Below are positions 21,840 to 33,653 of a DNA stretch of 64,000 nt, in pieces. The notes beneath the pieces were generated by a model, which saw nothing but the letters and a program-made list of their open reading frames with translations, did no database searches and was not told the DNA's origin. This DNA comes from Sinohyriopsis cumingii (taxonomy: Eukaryota; Mollusca; Bivalvia; Unionida; Unionidae): NCBI GenBank assembly GCA_028554795.2, contig CM068827.1:144615751-144679750 (forward strand), written 5' to 3'. Within the stretch, counting starts at the first letter, position 1; each line of letters begins with the position of its first letter. Made by a program: the position numbers and the translations under genes.

Positions 21840-23205
21840 AGTTTTATTTTTTTTGGAAGACTCGGAAATATATACTAGTGCTTTATAAAAACCGACCCAA
21901 TATTGGATCTACATACAGCATGTAATACAATATTTATCATTATCACGAGCAATGGAAAACTATCTGTTCAACAATGCCTGTAATTTTATGAACTTGCATA
22001 CAGCTTTTGTACTTAAAATCGTGATAAAATTAGTAACTTTTTTTCACCAATGACGTATGTCTTTACAGTGTCAACTTTAAGCTCCAAAAAACTGATATTA
22101 AATTTTGTGAATATGTTTAATCTTAAGGTTTTATTCTTTTTGTATAAAATAAATTAAAATATAAAAAAAATGTTTAATATCTTGAACTGGACTACATTTC
22201 AAACGTTTTTGATTTATATGGTGACTTCTTGGCTTGTTATTAAATACCTCATTGACTTTTAAGTCATGCACTGTTGATAGCTTCATATTATTATTATTAT
22301 TATTATTATTATCTTTTAGGCCGCACATGCTAACAAAAAATTCCAAAGAAATCGACGACACGGTGATATACTCTCCCATCCCCGATGAAGCACTATTATT
22401 GGATGATTTACGTTAGCAATCTTTTTTGTGTTGATGTATACATAAAATGATATGGTCATTATTCCTCGTGCATGGAGACTCTATATTGCCTGGAGCAGTA
22501 TATATCACAGAAGGATGCGTATTTCCTTTTGTACGAATTGTTGATACTAAAGTTATTACTATTGTTGTTTGCTTCTTTGTTTTCTTTACCTACTGCAATA
22601 TAAGATGAACGTGTATGTAACGTTTCATGGCAATTATCGCAGTAGTTCAGGAGTGCATTTATTATGTTACATTGCTTTGCACTGTATATTACGATATGGT
22701 ACGGTCGTATGGTATTTATAATGTTCTGCGCTGTACTGTTCTCTACCTTACCATTGTTTGTAATGTATTGTAGGAAGCGCATTTCCTTCTGTTACCTCCC
22801 TCCGGTATAAAGATTCTGATGGAGATAAACAACATCCCATTCTGTGTCGAAACAATGCATTTCTTGAACCTGAAGGTGGATGGAGTAAGGCAGGAAGAGT
22901 CTTTATGGCCGTCTGTGGCTCCACTGGTGAGGTTTATTCCATGATTTTGGCGTACAAACGTGAATAATAATGTTAAAAATATGTTCAAATTGATATATAT
23001 TTCAACAATAGTACATTCCCTTTCTTGTTTTGTAGTATATAATGCACATAAGTGTATCTCGTTCCTTGAAACGCAGTAGAAAATTGGAGGGTCAAGCTGA
23101 AGTATATTATTATAAAATACATATTGCACGCTTATCTTGTGTTGAAGTCTATTTTCGAACCTAGTCTCTAAGTGTGTTTGGTGGACATTTACGGGGTTTC
23201 ATAAT
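21840..23205. other. Non-coding stretch with a short (ATT)n run
   Basis: Contains (att)n at about 22289-22313. The minus-strand frames at 22459-22782 and 22743-23129 are open but show no motif, and their composition is not convincingly coding. I do not support a gene. Confidence 0.4.
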
Positions 23206-23225
23206 TAACTCTCTCTCTCTCGCTA

Positions 23226-23262
<37 letters not shown>

Positions 23263-23275
23263 AGCACGCACGCAA

Positions 23276-23324
<49 letters not shown>

Positions 23325-23327
23325 CCG
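23206..23327. repeat. Compound microsatellite (TC)n(CA)n with CGCA variants
   Basis: TC repeats followed by CA repeats interrupted by a block of cacgcacg units, about 120 bp in all. Confidence 0.95.
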
Positions 23328-23848
23328 CCATTCTCAGTCAGTGAAACGGATCATAATGCATAATCTTCCGGTAATACTTATGTGTGAGCTCTGTTGTGTA
23401 ATGGCTGTCTGAAATGATCATTCAGTCAAAGTTAAAATATAGTGAAAAAACAAAAACAAAAAACAATCGTACATTTGTATGCTATCAAATTTCTTTCAGC
23501 ATAATTATAAAGATTCGATATAAAGTTCTCGAAATTGGATTGAACGAAATATTAAAATTGAGATTTCACTGGACACAGTTTTATTGTAGCCAATTAGAAC
23601 TCCACATTTCAGATCTATACTTATCCAATACCTTACGGTTAAATCACTTTCCTTTTCTTTATCTCCTAACAATTAAGCCGCTTGCCCTACCGTACACAAA
23701 ATAAGGAAACACTCACGGTTCAGGCTTTTCTTGTTTACCACTTCATTGCTGAATGGCCTGCTGCCTTCAATGAGATGTTTCAGTGGGTGAAAGAGGTAAT
23801 CTCTCTCTCTCTCTTGACACAATCATCATGTCTATCTTCAAATACTAC

Positions 23849-24176
23849 TGCTGCGGAGAACCGCTCCGGTGGCCTAATGGATAGAGCGTCCGCCTTGGAT
23901 ACGGGAGGTCGTGGGTTCGATCCCCGGCAGAGTCATACCAAAGACTTACAAAATTGTACTAACAGCTCCATCGCTTGGCGCTGAGCATTAAAGGGTTAGT
24001 GTTTGGACTGGTTGGCCTGGTGTCAGGATAATGTGACTGAGTGGAACATCATGCTACATGTCTGCGGCATGATGCCCCAGTACTAGACATCACTATAAAC
24101 TGCCACACTGCAGACATCGTGGCGATATGACTGAAAAATTATTAAAGCTACGTTAAAAAATCCAAATCAAACACAC
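23849..24176 (+). repeat. tRNA-headed SINE, family A (copy 2)
   Basis: The head contains ggtggcctaatggatagagc (A-box side) and gggttcgatccccg (B box). The body carries ggactggttggcctggtgtc and gtgactgagtggaacatcat, and the tail is ccaaatcaaacacac. It matches the copies at 9940 and 37036 throughout its length. Confidence 0.8.
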
Positions 24177-24204
24177 TACCGCTGCTGATTTTTGTTTCTT
24201 GTTA

Positions 24205-24205
<1 letters not shown>

Positions 24206-24253
<48 letters not shown>

Positions 24254-24256
24254 ATA

Positions 24257-24296
<40 letters not shown>

Positions 24297-24300
24297 TTAC
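24206..24300. repeat. (TTA)n/(CTA)n microsatellite between two SINEs
   Basis: About 45 bp of ATT units followed by CTA units, ending directly at the head of the family B SINE. Confidence 0.95.
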
Positions 24301-24550
24301 AGGGGCCCCGAGTGGCCGAGTGGTCTATATCGCTATCCATTACGGATCACTGCCATCTCACCTCTGTCTGCGTGGGTTCGTGACTAGAATTTGGTCAATG
24401 TGGGTATGTGAGAAAGCTTGCCAGTAGCTTCTCCTGGGTCGGTTGTTCTTCCCGGTGTTTTCCCGGGTTCTTCCTTCACCATTAATACTGGCCGCCATGC
24501 ATATCCTATCGTGTGCTGAAAAACGGAGTTAAACCCCACAACAACAACAA
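24301..24550 (+). repeat. tRNA-headed SINE, family B (copy 1)
   Basis: The head ggccccgagtggccgagtgg resembles a serine/leucine-type tRNA 5' half. A B-box-like gtgggttcgtgactaga and the body agcttgccagtagcttctc, ggttcttcccggtgttttcc follow, and the tail gttaaaccccacaacaacaa ends the copy. The near-identical plus-strand copy at 31889 and the minus-strand copies at 49560 and 54039 define the family. Confidence 0.8.
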
Positions 24551-24645
24551 CATCAACTACTACTACTACTACTACTACAATACTACTACTACTACTACTA
24601 ATAATAATAATAATAACAACAACAACAACAATAGTAGAAGAAGGA
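24551..24645. repeat. Compound trinucleotide microsatellite after the SINE tail
   Basis: (act)n, (ata)n and (aca)n runs directly after the SINE tail. They abut the left end of the Polinton relic. Confidence 0.9.
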
Positions 24646-24649
24646 AATG

Positions 24650-24760
24650 TGGATTCTGGCTCACTTTTATCAGTGCGACATATCCCCCATGGATCTATAC
24701 TGGTTATGGGCTTTCTGGCTCACTGTGCGATAAAGAGTGTTTCCTTGCCTGTGGTTTACT
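24650..24760 (+). repeat. Left terminal inverted repeat of the Polinton relic
   Basis: Carries tctggctcacttttatcagt at about 24654 and a second ctggctcactgtgcgataaa block at about 24716. Both match the right end in reverse complement, in the same order from the outside in. The intervening ggatctatactgg...atgggctttc also has a counterpart in the right end. Confidence 0.75.
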
Positions 24761-27700
24761 TTTGCGTGCGATAATGTCCGAGTGCGAGTATGTAAATACT
24801 ATCGGTGGAGTAACTCTTATCATCAAACGGACTGAGTCCTTTTTATTGATGAGCATGGTGGATATGCTATGTCCTTGTGAGAGGAAAATTCTCATGGAAT
24901 ATTAGCGTAGATGTCCTCGTAGTGACTGTCGGTAGTGGTCGAGAGTGGCGATATCACCAGTGACAGGTTTTTGACGCCTTTGGCTTTTTTCTCTGATGGT
25001 ATCATTATCGAGTTTATGGCAGTAAATTTTGGACCTAAGTTATATGAATTATGTGATGGGTATCTCACAAGTTTCATCTTTGATCTTTCTAAATTACTTT
25101 CTATTATCTTTGCAGTGGTATGGACTTGTTTCAGGATAATCGTTTATATCAAAGAGGTCTCGATGTTGATGCAGATCCGTGTAGACATATTTGGTGTGAA
25201 TTTTATAGATGAGTGGATTGTTATCGGTCATGAATAGTGTGGCTTTGTCTCCGTATTGTCGTTTGATGAAGTCATAATGACACATTTAAGAGAGAGAGAG
25301 AGAGCGGCTGTGCCAATGTAGATGGGTCTGTGTAGCCTGAGATGTGTTTTTCTGGATTTGAATGAGACGAGTTCTTCATCAAAGATTTTCATGCTGACGA
25401 AGGCATCGTTGGCCACGAGCTGATTTCGTCGTCGTTGGTTATTGATGATTTCAATTTTCTTTCTGCGTCAGATGTTTTACATGGTTTTTCCGAAGACGCT
25501 ATTGTCATGAGTTTAAGAAATTTTTACCGAAGTCCGTAGTGGCTTTAGCTCTTTGTCTCGTGTTTAAGTCGATGTAGGTTTTCATCAATGGAGATGGTTT
25601 AAACTTGAGAGCACGATGAACTTTGTCAAGAACAAGTCCATGTTGGACAGCGTGTTCGAGCATTCGATAATGAATATTGTAGCGTGCTTTGTGGTTGAGA
25701 TTGGGTACTATTTGTTCCCTTGGCATGTCCGTGTCCGAACTGGCTTTTTTGCCAAGTTATTGTGAAGAAAGCTTCGAACTGGTGACGAGGAGTTGCGTAG
25801 AGCGGAAGGGATAATTATTAGCGTCGTAGAGATGAGAGGGATAAAGGAGATCGACTTCGACAAAATAGCCATGCACATCATCGTATCCCGCTTGACTTTC
25901 ATCGAGGAACTGTTCCCAAGTGATCTAGTGAAAATCTCCCACCAGTTGTGACATGGCCTATACATAGAGATTGTTGGTAAAAATGTAGTGGCTGTGCGTG
26001 GATGGTTTTGTGGGATCGTAGTTTTTCATGTATTTGTTGTTGGCGACCGCGTGGTTTTGGCTGATGACGGATATTCCAGCGCGAATCATTTGTTCGGTGA
26101 ACATGAACATGTTCGGATTGGTAAAGAGTTCAATCTGAGCTTGAGTCGTCTTGAGGAGGGCATCACAGGAGAGGCCAGAAGAGGAGAAATACCAGAGAGG
26201 GTTGAGTTGGTAATGATCCAAGCAAGTACGTCTGAAATTTTCGAAGACATCAGTGAGCAGAGGTTTATCCGCTTTCAAGTAAAGGTCATGATAATCTATG
26301 AGAGTTTGACAGTGGAAGTCGTTCCATATATTGATGTCGGAGCGATGTAAGTGAGAATAAAAGACGTTAATGGGTGGTAGCGAGGTTTCATCGCATCTCG
26401 ACCACGCATCTATGTATTCGTAGGGATAAATCCCTTTTCGCTGGAGTAGATTTGCAGGGGTTCCAAATTCTTTTTCTAGGCGTGTGAACTTAGGGCAGGT
26501 TTAAGCGAGTTCTTCCAGTGACGACGCTATAAACTGGAACGAATCGATGGATCGAAAAGGTCCAATTGAGAACGACATGTATTTCTCAGAATTGTTGGGA
26601 TGCATTTGAACCTACCTATGCGAGAAGCGTCTTGGTGTCAGGTCGGCTGAACTCTGCGATGATGAAATGTCCATCGTATCCTCGCAGATTATGCGCCAGC
26701 ACTGGTAGAAAGTCTGGATCTTTCAAGCGTAGATTACAATCAGCACGAACAGCTCATCGACAGTGACCGGTGATACGGCAATGGTCTCTGACCATTTTAT
26801 CAAGTGACTTAAAGTACTCTTCGCAGATACGGTATTGCTGAGCTGATTTGTGCTGTCGCAGTTGTGACGGTGTTAGCAGAATGATCGGCGTTGTATTTTT
26901 CAGGAGAGCGTTCATGTATTTCCATTCAGGTACGAGTTTCTCAAAGAATCAGATGATACAATCCCCACTGCCTTGTTGTCGATACGTCGAAGATAAATGT
27001 TCATCGACGGAGCAGCAGGTTGTATAGCCTATCGAGCATGGTACATGCTTGTGTTCCACTTGAGTGAAAGAATTGACTGAATCAGGAGAGGGTCCTTGTA
27101 AATTTTTGAGGATCACTTCCGTGTCAAAGACGATATAAAACGCATGCAAGTATTTTGTGGTTTTCGAACTGTAGTGTTCCCTCGCGTGGCATCTGCAAAG
27201 TTCGTTGTTCTTGACAGTATCCAGACGCGACGTGGTCGTGTAGTCGCTGCGGTTGAGGAAAGCATTGCAACTATCGATAGCAGAAATATCCATGATTTTT
27301 ATGTTGCGTTTACTGTGGTCGATATAACCGGATAAAGTCTTTGATGTAAGCGACATAGTTTTGGTAATACAGTCAATTGGTGCTGAGTTGTGAGGTTGTT
27401 TTGGAGATTAACAGTGAATAGACGACGAACTCTTTACCTCCAGCTCAAACACGTTGATGGAGAGTCAGTTGTCGAGCGCTTCCAGTTTTTTATACGTCTT
27501 TAACAGTACAGGAAAGGTTATGTCAGTGGTTTTGATGGAATCAAAATACAGCTTGTACTTGGAGACGCGATCGGCATTGTCCTCTTCAGGATGTAGCGCA
27601 TAAAGGATGGCCCACACGAGATAGTAGTCATCGTTGTTTTCGATGTTAATGCATGCTTTGGTGGCTACCATTTGCTTGGGAAAAGGTACGTACTTACGTC

Positions 27701-28434
27701 CCGCAACAGTGTGAATTTGGAAGTTTGAAACGAGACAGAACCGACTCCGGCAAAGACTTACCCCAACAACTGGAGCTATCACCGGAGCCACACATAAGCG
27801 GTGATGAGAAATGGTGTTGCCCGTAGCAGAAGCTAACGAGGTCTCCGACAAAAACGTGCCATTGTGACATCGTCCATTGGCTATCGAAATAAACCCGTCA
27901 AAAAACACCCACCCACAAATAATAGCATTTAATATAACACCACGTCATACATTACAAACTCATCCCGGAGACTGTCTTACGTTTCTCCGCATGATCATGA
28001 TGACCCGTCTTCTCAAATGTACGCTTGAACACATATTCACATTTGATAAATTTCACGCGACCTACCAACTGAACTCGAGTCACCTTGTTCAACCAATAAT
28101 AAAACTGATCTCGCCGTGGCTCTGACAAATGATAACACTTCAGCTTATTTATGATGTAATATTGTTTATTGTACCGTTGCACCGCTGCACCAGACGTTGC
28201 TGAACATGACTGTGTCTCACCCACTCCTCATTATCATTCTCCTCGTCTTCGCTTTCCTCACGATAAATCATCTCAGGCACATAACTCAGATCCTTATCTG
28301 CTTACGTTATTAACTCCTTGGCACGCTTCAACCACTCTCTGGACTTCTCCTCAGTGAATTGCAGCACTGGACTTTTGCGAACCGGACTCAGTTTCACTCG
28401 ATCTACACTCCATGGATAACACGTAAGAGACATC

Positions 28435-28706
28435 TTCGCTATATTACAGTCACACCTCTAACACAACATAAAAAGTGAGCCAGAAACCTCATTGTATATG
28501 GAAAACTAACGCTCTTTATGACACAGTGAGCCACCATATAGATAGAAAAACACCCCCATTATTTCTCTGCTGGATACACCACACAGCCTCTAAGAAAAAA
28601 GTGAGCCATAAAACCCCATACTCTAATAGTATATAGACCCGGGGGGGGGGCCTCTCTCGACCACTCCTTATCACGCAATGTTAAAGTGAGCCAGACCCCC
28701 CATTGC
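28435..28706 (-). repeat. Right terminal inverted repeat of the Polinton relic, sub-repeated
   Basis: Read inwards on the minus strand, a tggctcact motif occurs four times in about 250 bases: outermost near 28700, then near 28597, 28528 and 28479. The outermost copy is followed by ttaacattgcgtgataagga, like the left end. The third (tggctcactgtgtcataaag) matches the second block of the left end. The right end therefore has extra internal copies. Confidence 0.75.
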
Positions 28707-28709
28707 TAT

Positions 28710-29664
28710 ATACTACTAACAGTAGTAGTAGTAGTTGCAGCAGCAGTAACAGTAAAAAAGTGTTTATCACTGATTGTAACTGAACGTGCTTTTGTGTATT
28801 ATCGAGTTAATAACCTGAACAGCCCATCTTAGGAGATAAATTGGTGAACCTAGGATTCTCATGCGTACAAAGATAGAGGTGTTCTTTGGAGGATTACTTT
28901 CGATAACAACAATATCTGTAATCTTAAATCAGAGATAACCAAAATATTTTGGAGCAATTTTAAGACATGTCTCATTCACTCGTGTTATAAATTGTTAAAT
29001 TCCATTCTGTAGTCATATAATTTCTTAAAATTTTCTTGCAGATTCTGATTTGTTAATATCAGCTATGATTACGTTTTTTAACTCTCAGATTTCTAAGTTA
29101 TTTGTTTTAAAAAAAACTTTTTATTTCTTATTTTCTTTTAGGGGAAAATCAAATATCGAGAGATTATCACGCATGGTTTCGACAAAATGGTGGATGCCTT
29201 GATTGGGTTATTCAAAGGAACTAACATTGCAAAGGTTGTTGTGAAATGTTAAGACAAAAAACGTACACAAACATGTCCAGGACTGAATATTATAGCACAG
29301 TCGATAGCCGAAATATAAAAATATGAACAAGCGAAATGCAACACGTATAGCAATTTTTGTCATCCATGATTAATACTCAGGAGCAAACATGTATTTTGAT
29401 ATCATTAAAAAAATATTTTTTGAAACTAAATCGACCCCACATATAACTTTTGAATCTTATAATAACATGCCATCAATACACAAACTGCATACATCTTTTG
29501 TTCTAAGTCGGCGGAAACAAAGAGTTTGATATGGCGTTGGGATACGCCGAGGTCGTCAGGCCGAGGCTTATTCAGAACAAAACAAGAATGCGAAATTGTA
29601 TTTATTATTATTAATAATAATAATAATAATAATAATACTAATATCTTTACTGTATGAATACCAT
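28710..29664. other. Non-coding stretch with short (AGT)n and (AAT)n runs
   Basis: (agt)n lies near 28718-28735 and (aat)n near 29608-29638. Otherwise AT-rich unique sequence without supported genes. Confidence 0.4.
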
Positions 29665-29760
29665 TCAAAACGATTTCGAGGATATAAAAGTTCGATTCAC
29701 TGCGTCTATAAGCAGCTGTGCGCGGACGTCAAGGAAAAAAAAAACATAGGCAGTGTTTGA
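29665..29760 (+). repeat. Diverged duplicate A (pairs with 31380-31475)
   Basis: Contains gttcgattcactgcgtctat, then gcgcggacgtcaagga. The later stretch has gtgcgattcactgcatctaa and gcgcggatgtcaaaga at the same spacing. The pair flanks the GC-richer block at 29.88-31.29 kb in direct orientation. Confidence 0.6.
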
Positions 29761-29875
29761 TACGGAAATACGGAATTAACAGCTGTACCGAACGCCAGAT
29801 CAATCATGTGATATTAAATGAGTATGTAATACATTGTAGATGCCACATCGTAATTTAATATTCAATATGGCATTT

Positions 29876-31290
29876 AACAACTTAATTTGGTTGTTGGTTG
29901 GTTGGCAATTTGAATTATAGTGGCGTTCACACATAGATGCACGTGCCTCTTTTTAATGCCGACACCGCAGGCTGATAATTATTCATGGGGGAATCAATTC
30001 GAGCCACATCCCCCAGACCTTAATACACTCAATGAGTGTAGTTAATTTAGCCTCAGACCGTGGACTATAAAGTCCCTAGCGACCTGAATGTAGGAATTTC
30101 ATGAGTGGGAATGGACCCAACACACTCATATTAAAATAAGAATTTGTCAGTCATTCTACTGAGCAAGGTGTCTACCAAAGCTGTATGTAACGCCCGTTGC
30201 GATTGGTTGCAACTATGAAGTCATATCGGGACATCTAGGTTTAGGCGGGTGGAAATGGGTCCGTATCTCCGTCGTGGTACAGGAAGTCCAGGAGAGGCAA
30301 GGGAGGAAAGTTACCCGGCAGCAGGCGCAAACTCACAGAGCCTTGAAACTTAGCCGTTACTTAACCAAATCTAGTCTAGTTATTTTAATGGACAATAAAA
30401 GTACAAATAATGTGTAAGCCACATGTGCAAATAATCGAATCAAATAAGTCGAGCAATAAAAAAAAATATTCATTAATAAAGTTAGAATTTAGTGTACAGA
30501 GTGTCCATACAATTAACTAATAAATACCAACCAGCGAGGTCAAAATATAAAAATCGGTGAATAATTTTTTTTTATGGTGGTAACCAAACGGATCAAATTA
30601 GATTATCAAAATAGAAATGTTATCAAAAGCAGTTTCCCAGCCAAAATGGAAACCGCATAATTCACTTTGGCAATTATGGCAGTTAACTCTACCTTTTCCA
30701 TATCGAGATAGAACCGTGGGTCATCAGAAATAAGACAGCACCTGGTTCACAGCGCTCATATCGTCAGTCCCCCGATTAGTCAGCCGGTACCAGTCTTTAA
30801 GTTCCACCCAAAAACTCGCCCGAGGGTCCACCCTACCATTGGACTGCTAACACCCCCAGCTGTTATTTTGCTTGCTATCTTTCTTCTTCCACAATTCTGA
30901 GGGTCCCCGTGTCCGCACGTACAGCATGTTATCTCATGTACCCAAATGCCACTCCGTCAAGGTACCAGGCAGAGTTCCGATGTTATTCCCTTGATGTTGC
31001 CAAATTGAACCACTATTATACCTTCAGGCAAGGGACTCTCCCCAAACCCCCTCCAGTGAAGTAATGCGGCAGCAATCTTCCCTATCCACGACTACAACAC
31101 AGTCCTTGTAGAGAGCTGGTGGCTCATTCTTCTCCATTCCAAACGGCAATTCCTGGCCGCACGTGCTCGCTAGAGTTTACTGCTCTTCGATGTTCACTGG
31201 TCCAAGTCTCCAATCTGAATAATGCTTAATTTGGTAGTGTAAAGAATGTTGAAGTCTGTAGCATCTAACCTGGCATAAACAACTTAATTA
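29876..31290. mobile_element. Unassigned GC-richer block flanked by short direct repeats
   Basis: The string aacaacttaatt lies at about 29878 and again at about 31278, with ggcat just outside at both ends. The ~1.4 kb between them is richer in G and C than its surroundings, has no long open frame and shows no inverted ends by eye. The flanking strings could be a target-site duplication of a non-autonomous insertion. They could also be part of the outer duplication (29665/31380), in which case the block lies between two diverged duplicates. Confidence 0.3.
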
Positions 31291-31379
31291 ATTAGATTAG
31301 CTGTCAAGTATGATAGGTTATATCTTAAAAGGGAAACAAATCATGTTAAATATTTTAGCTTTACGTTATGAACGAAATA

Positions 31380-31475
31380 CAAAACAATTTGGAGTTTATC
31401 AAAGTGCGATTCACTGCATCTAAAAACATACACGCGCGGATGTCAAAGACGAAACTTAAGTAGTTTTAAAGTGTT
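31380..31475 (+). repeat. Diverged duplicate B (pairs with 29665-29760)
   Basis: Same ordered blocks as 29665-29760, with about 70-80 percent identity over the best part as judged by eye. Confidence 0.6.
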
Positions 31476-31888
31476 GGTATAAAGCAATATGAAATATCAT
31501 TACCGTTGGCATATCATGTTATGATCCGCTCATGGCACATAAATACGCATATATACAAATGATTTTAACAGTAGGCAATTTCTCATATACTCTCTATATC
31601 TGTGATGAATTTCCACTTATTAATCATTACTGACATAGGAAAATAACGAGGAAAAATATTTTTAACGAATTTTAACGAATTTTTAACGGCTTTCATTTTT
31701 ATTTCTTTCTGTCTCACTTGCACGCATGAGGGACAAACATACGAATACATCTGTGGAGTGAGAGAGAAAAAGAATTTGAACTGGGTGGAATCCTTCAACT
31801 TGAGCTTACCCCAAGTAACCAACAAAAACGTGGGTCGCCTTAATGATATGGGTAGACTTATCATGGGATATATTAACATTGTTCTCAG

Positions 31889-32143
31889 AGGCCCCGAGTG
31901 GCCGAGTGGTCTAAAGCGCTCTCCGTTACAGATCACTGCCATCTCACCTCTGTCTGCGTGGGTTCGAGTCTAGGATTCGGCCAATGTGGGTATGTGAGAA
32001 AGCTTGCCAGTAGCTTCTCGTGAGTCGGTGGTTCTTCCCGGGGTTTTCCCGGGTTCTTCCTCCACCATTAATACTGGCCCCCATACATAGCCTATCATGT
32101 GCTGAAAAATGGCGTTAAACCCCACAGCAACAACAACATTGTT
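31889..32143 (+). repeat. tRNA-headed SINE, family B (copy 2)
   Basis: The head ggccccgagtggccgagtgg, the B-box region gtgggttcgagtctaggatt, the body gcttgccagtagcttctcgt and the tail gttaaaccccacagcaacaa are all present. This is the best-preserved family B copy in the window. Confidence 0.85.
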
Positions 32144-32149
32144 CTCAAA

Positions 32150-32890
32150 GTCAATGATACAGCGTTGCAGTCGCCTGTCGAGGCTGTATGCTTAGAAGGG
32201 ACACATCTACTGCAATATATTTGATTCTTTATTTAATGTTTTAAAAATAGATTATTTTAAATTATTAAAATGTCCGGAAGCCGCTCTCTTTCTCCCACGC
32301 TGTTGGTCAGGCAGCAGACTAATCAACCGACAGAGCAACATAGAGATGGGCAATGCAAAATAATGTTATTTTAAGTCTCCCGAACCGCGTAGCGTATTTT
32401 TGTCAATGTCATGTTAAAATTCTAAATGTATGTAAAATAAAAGATTGGATGAGAGATAACAAGTGCCAATTATACTAGCTCTCTCCAATGGAGGAATAGA
32501 AAGATCATTAACTATTTGTACAGTTGATAATCATAACACAATCATTCAAAAAAGTTTCATAAATCTTCCTTCATGGATGATAGAGGAGTTCAGTGATATT
32601 GCACGGGCAGGTTAAAACGTATGGAATTTGTTAACTGTATCTCTTCGTTAATTTGAAAACGTAGAAAAAAGTTTGGTCTTTAGTTAACGCGCAATTGTAT
32701 ACGATTGTTATCAGAAATTGATAACATTTGTGCTACGTCCCTTGGCTAACTTTCAATTGTATAACAACGTCGTGGGTTATCCTAAGTAATGACATTATGT
32801 AAACAGAAAGAAAAAAGAAAGAAAGACATTTGTTTGGACCAATATTAATCTTGTTGTTTCATTCGATTTCAATCCCATGTAGCTCGTCTA
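32150..32890. other. Non-coding stretch, nothing recognised
   Basis: AT-rich unique sequence with a short (aaag)n run near 32806-32827. No supported gene. Confidence 0.4.
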
Positions 32891-32892
32891 TG

Positions 32893-33303
32893 GCAGGCTT
32901 TTAATCATGTGGCTTAACTCTACCAGGAACTATGCAGGCTTTTAATCATGTGGCTTAACTCAACCAGGAACTATGCAGGCTTTTAATCATGTGGTTTAAC
33001 TCTACCAGGAACTATGCAGGCTTTTAATCATGTGGCTTAAATCTACCAGGAACTATGTAGGCTTTTAATCATGTGGTTTAACTCTACCAGGAACTATGCA
33101 GGCTTTTAATCATGTGGCTTAAATCTACCAGGAACTATGTAGGCTTTTAATGATGTGGCTTAACTCTACCAGGAATTATGTAGGCTTTTAATCATATGGC
33201 GTAACTCTACCAGGAACTATGCAGGCTTTTAATCATGTGGCGTAACTCTACCAGGAACTGTGCTGTCTTTTAATCATATGGCTTACCTCTACCAAGGACT
33301 ATG
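32893..33303. repeat. Minisatellite, ~41-bp unit, about ten copies
   Basis: Unit built from gcaggcttttaatcatgtgg followed by cttaactctaccaggaacta plus one base. Copies differ at a few positions (gcagg/gtagg, cttaactc/cttaaatc), and the last two or three are more diverged. There are no unique spacers. Confidence 0.95.
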
Positions 33304-33653
33304 CAGTATTAATTAAGTACTGATTTTGATTTACAAACCTAGTTTGATTTAATTGATGCAATAAAAGTAAATACATTGCATCCTTGAGGTTTAGATTATA
33401 AATACTAATTTTCAACACCGAGAGAAGGGAACTGTTTCTTATCTGAATCATAAAAACAGATTGTATCGTATTATATCCACCTTTTCCAAATAACTTTTTT
33501 TGACAATGCCACAATTTTGAACAGCTGTTAATAAATTTATTTAAAATGTTCAGCCAGGAAGATAAATGATATACAATATTACATATTCTCAGCAGCTTTG
33601 ATGTACAATAGAATACGCGTCTTGGCCGAAACAAAGTTCAACAAATTGGCAGA

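Larger units (their letters stand above)
24648..28706 (-). mobile_element. Short Polinton (Maverick) relic: pPolB region bounded by terminal inverted repeats
   Basis: Seen, in minus-strand order: an N-terminal region from about 28.43 kb; a block with NNDDYYLVWAILYALHP and DRVSKYK near 27.6 kb; an exonuclease-domain block with QVEHKHVPCSIGY near 27.1 kb; a palm-domain block with YFSSSGLSCDALLK and IRAGISVISQNHAVANNKYM near 26.1 kb; HYRMLEH and KTYIDLNTRQRAKA near 25.6 kb; YGDK near 25.25 kb; and KKAKGVKNLSLV near 25.0 kb. Known: this series is diagnostic of the protein-primed type-B DNA polymerase of Polintons. Inverted repeats lie at both ends. Full Polintons are about 15-20 kb with integrase, ATPase, protease and capsid genes; none of those is seen, so this is a ~4 kb derivative keeping mainly the polymerase. 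It is a fossil with several breaks (roughly five to ten) and probably moderately old. Exact ends and target duplication are not resolved. Confidence 0.85.

Noticed and set aside
23868-23945. tRNA gene in the head of the repeat (also at 9.95, 24.3, 31.9 and 37.05 kb)
   Set aside because: The tRNA-like sequence is followed each time by the same conserved body and tail, so these are SINE heads and not functional tRNA genes.
25988-26350. Plus-strand frame of 120 codons inside the Polinton relic
   Set aside because: It is antisense to the palm-domain block of the polymerase and has no motif of its own.
29876-31290. Ribosomal DNA fragment
   Set aside because: One short ggcagcaggcgcaaa string resembles part of 18S rRNA, but the similarity does not continue on either side.
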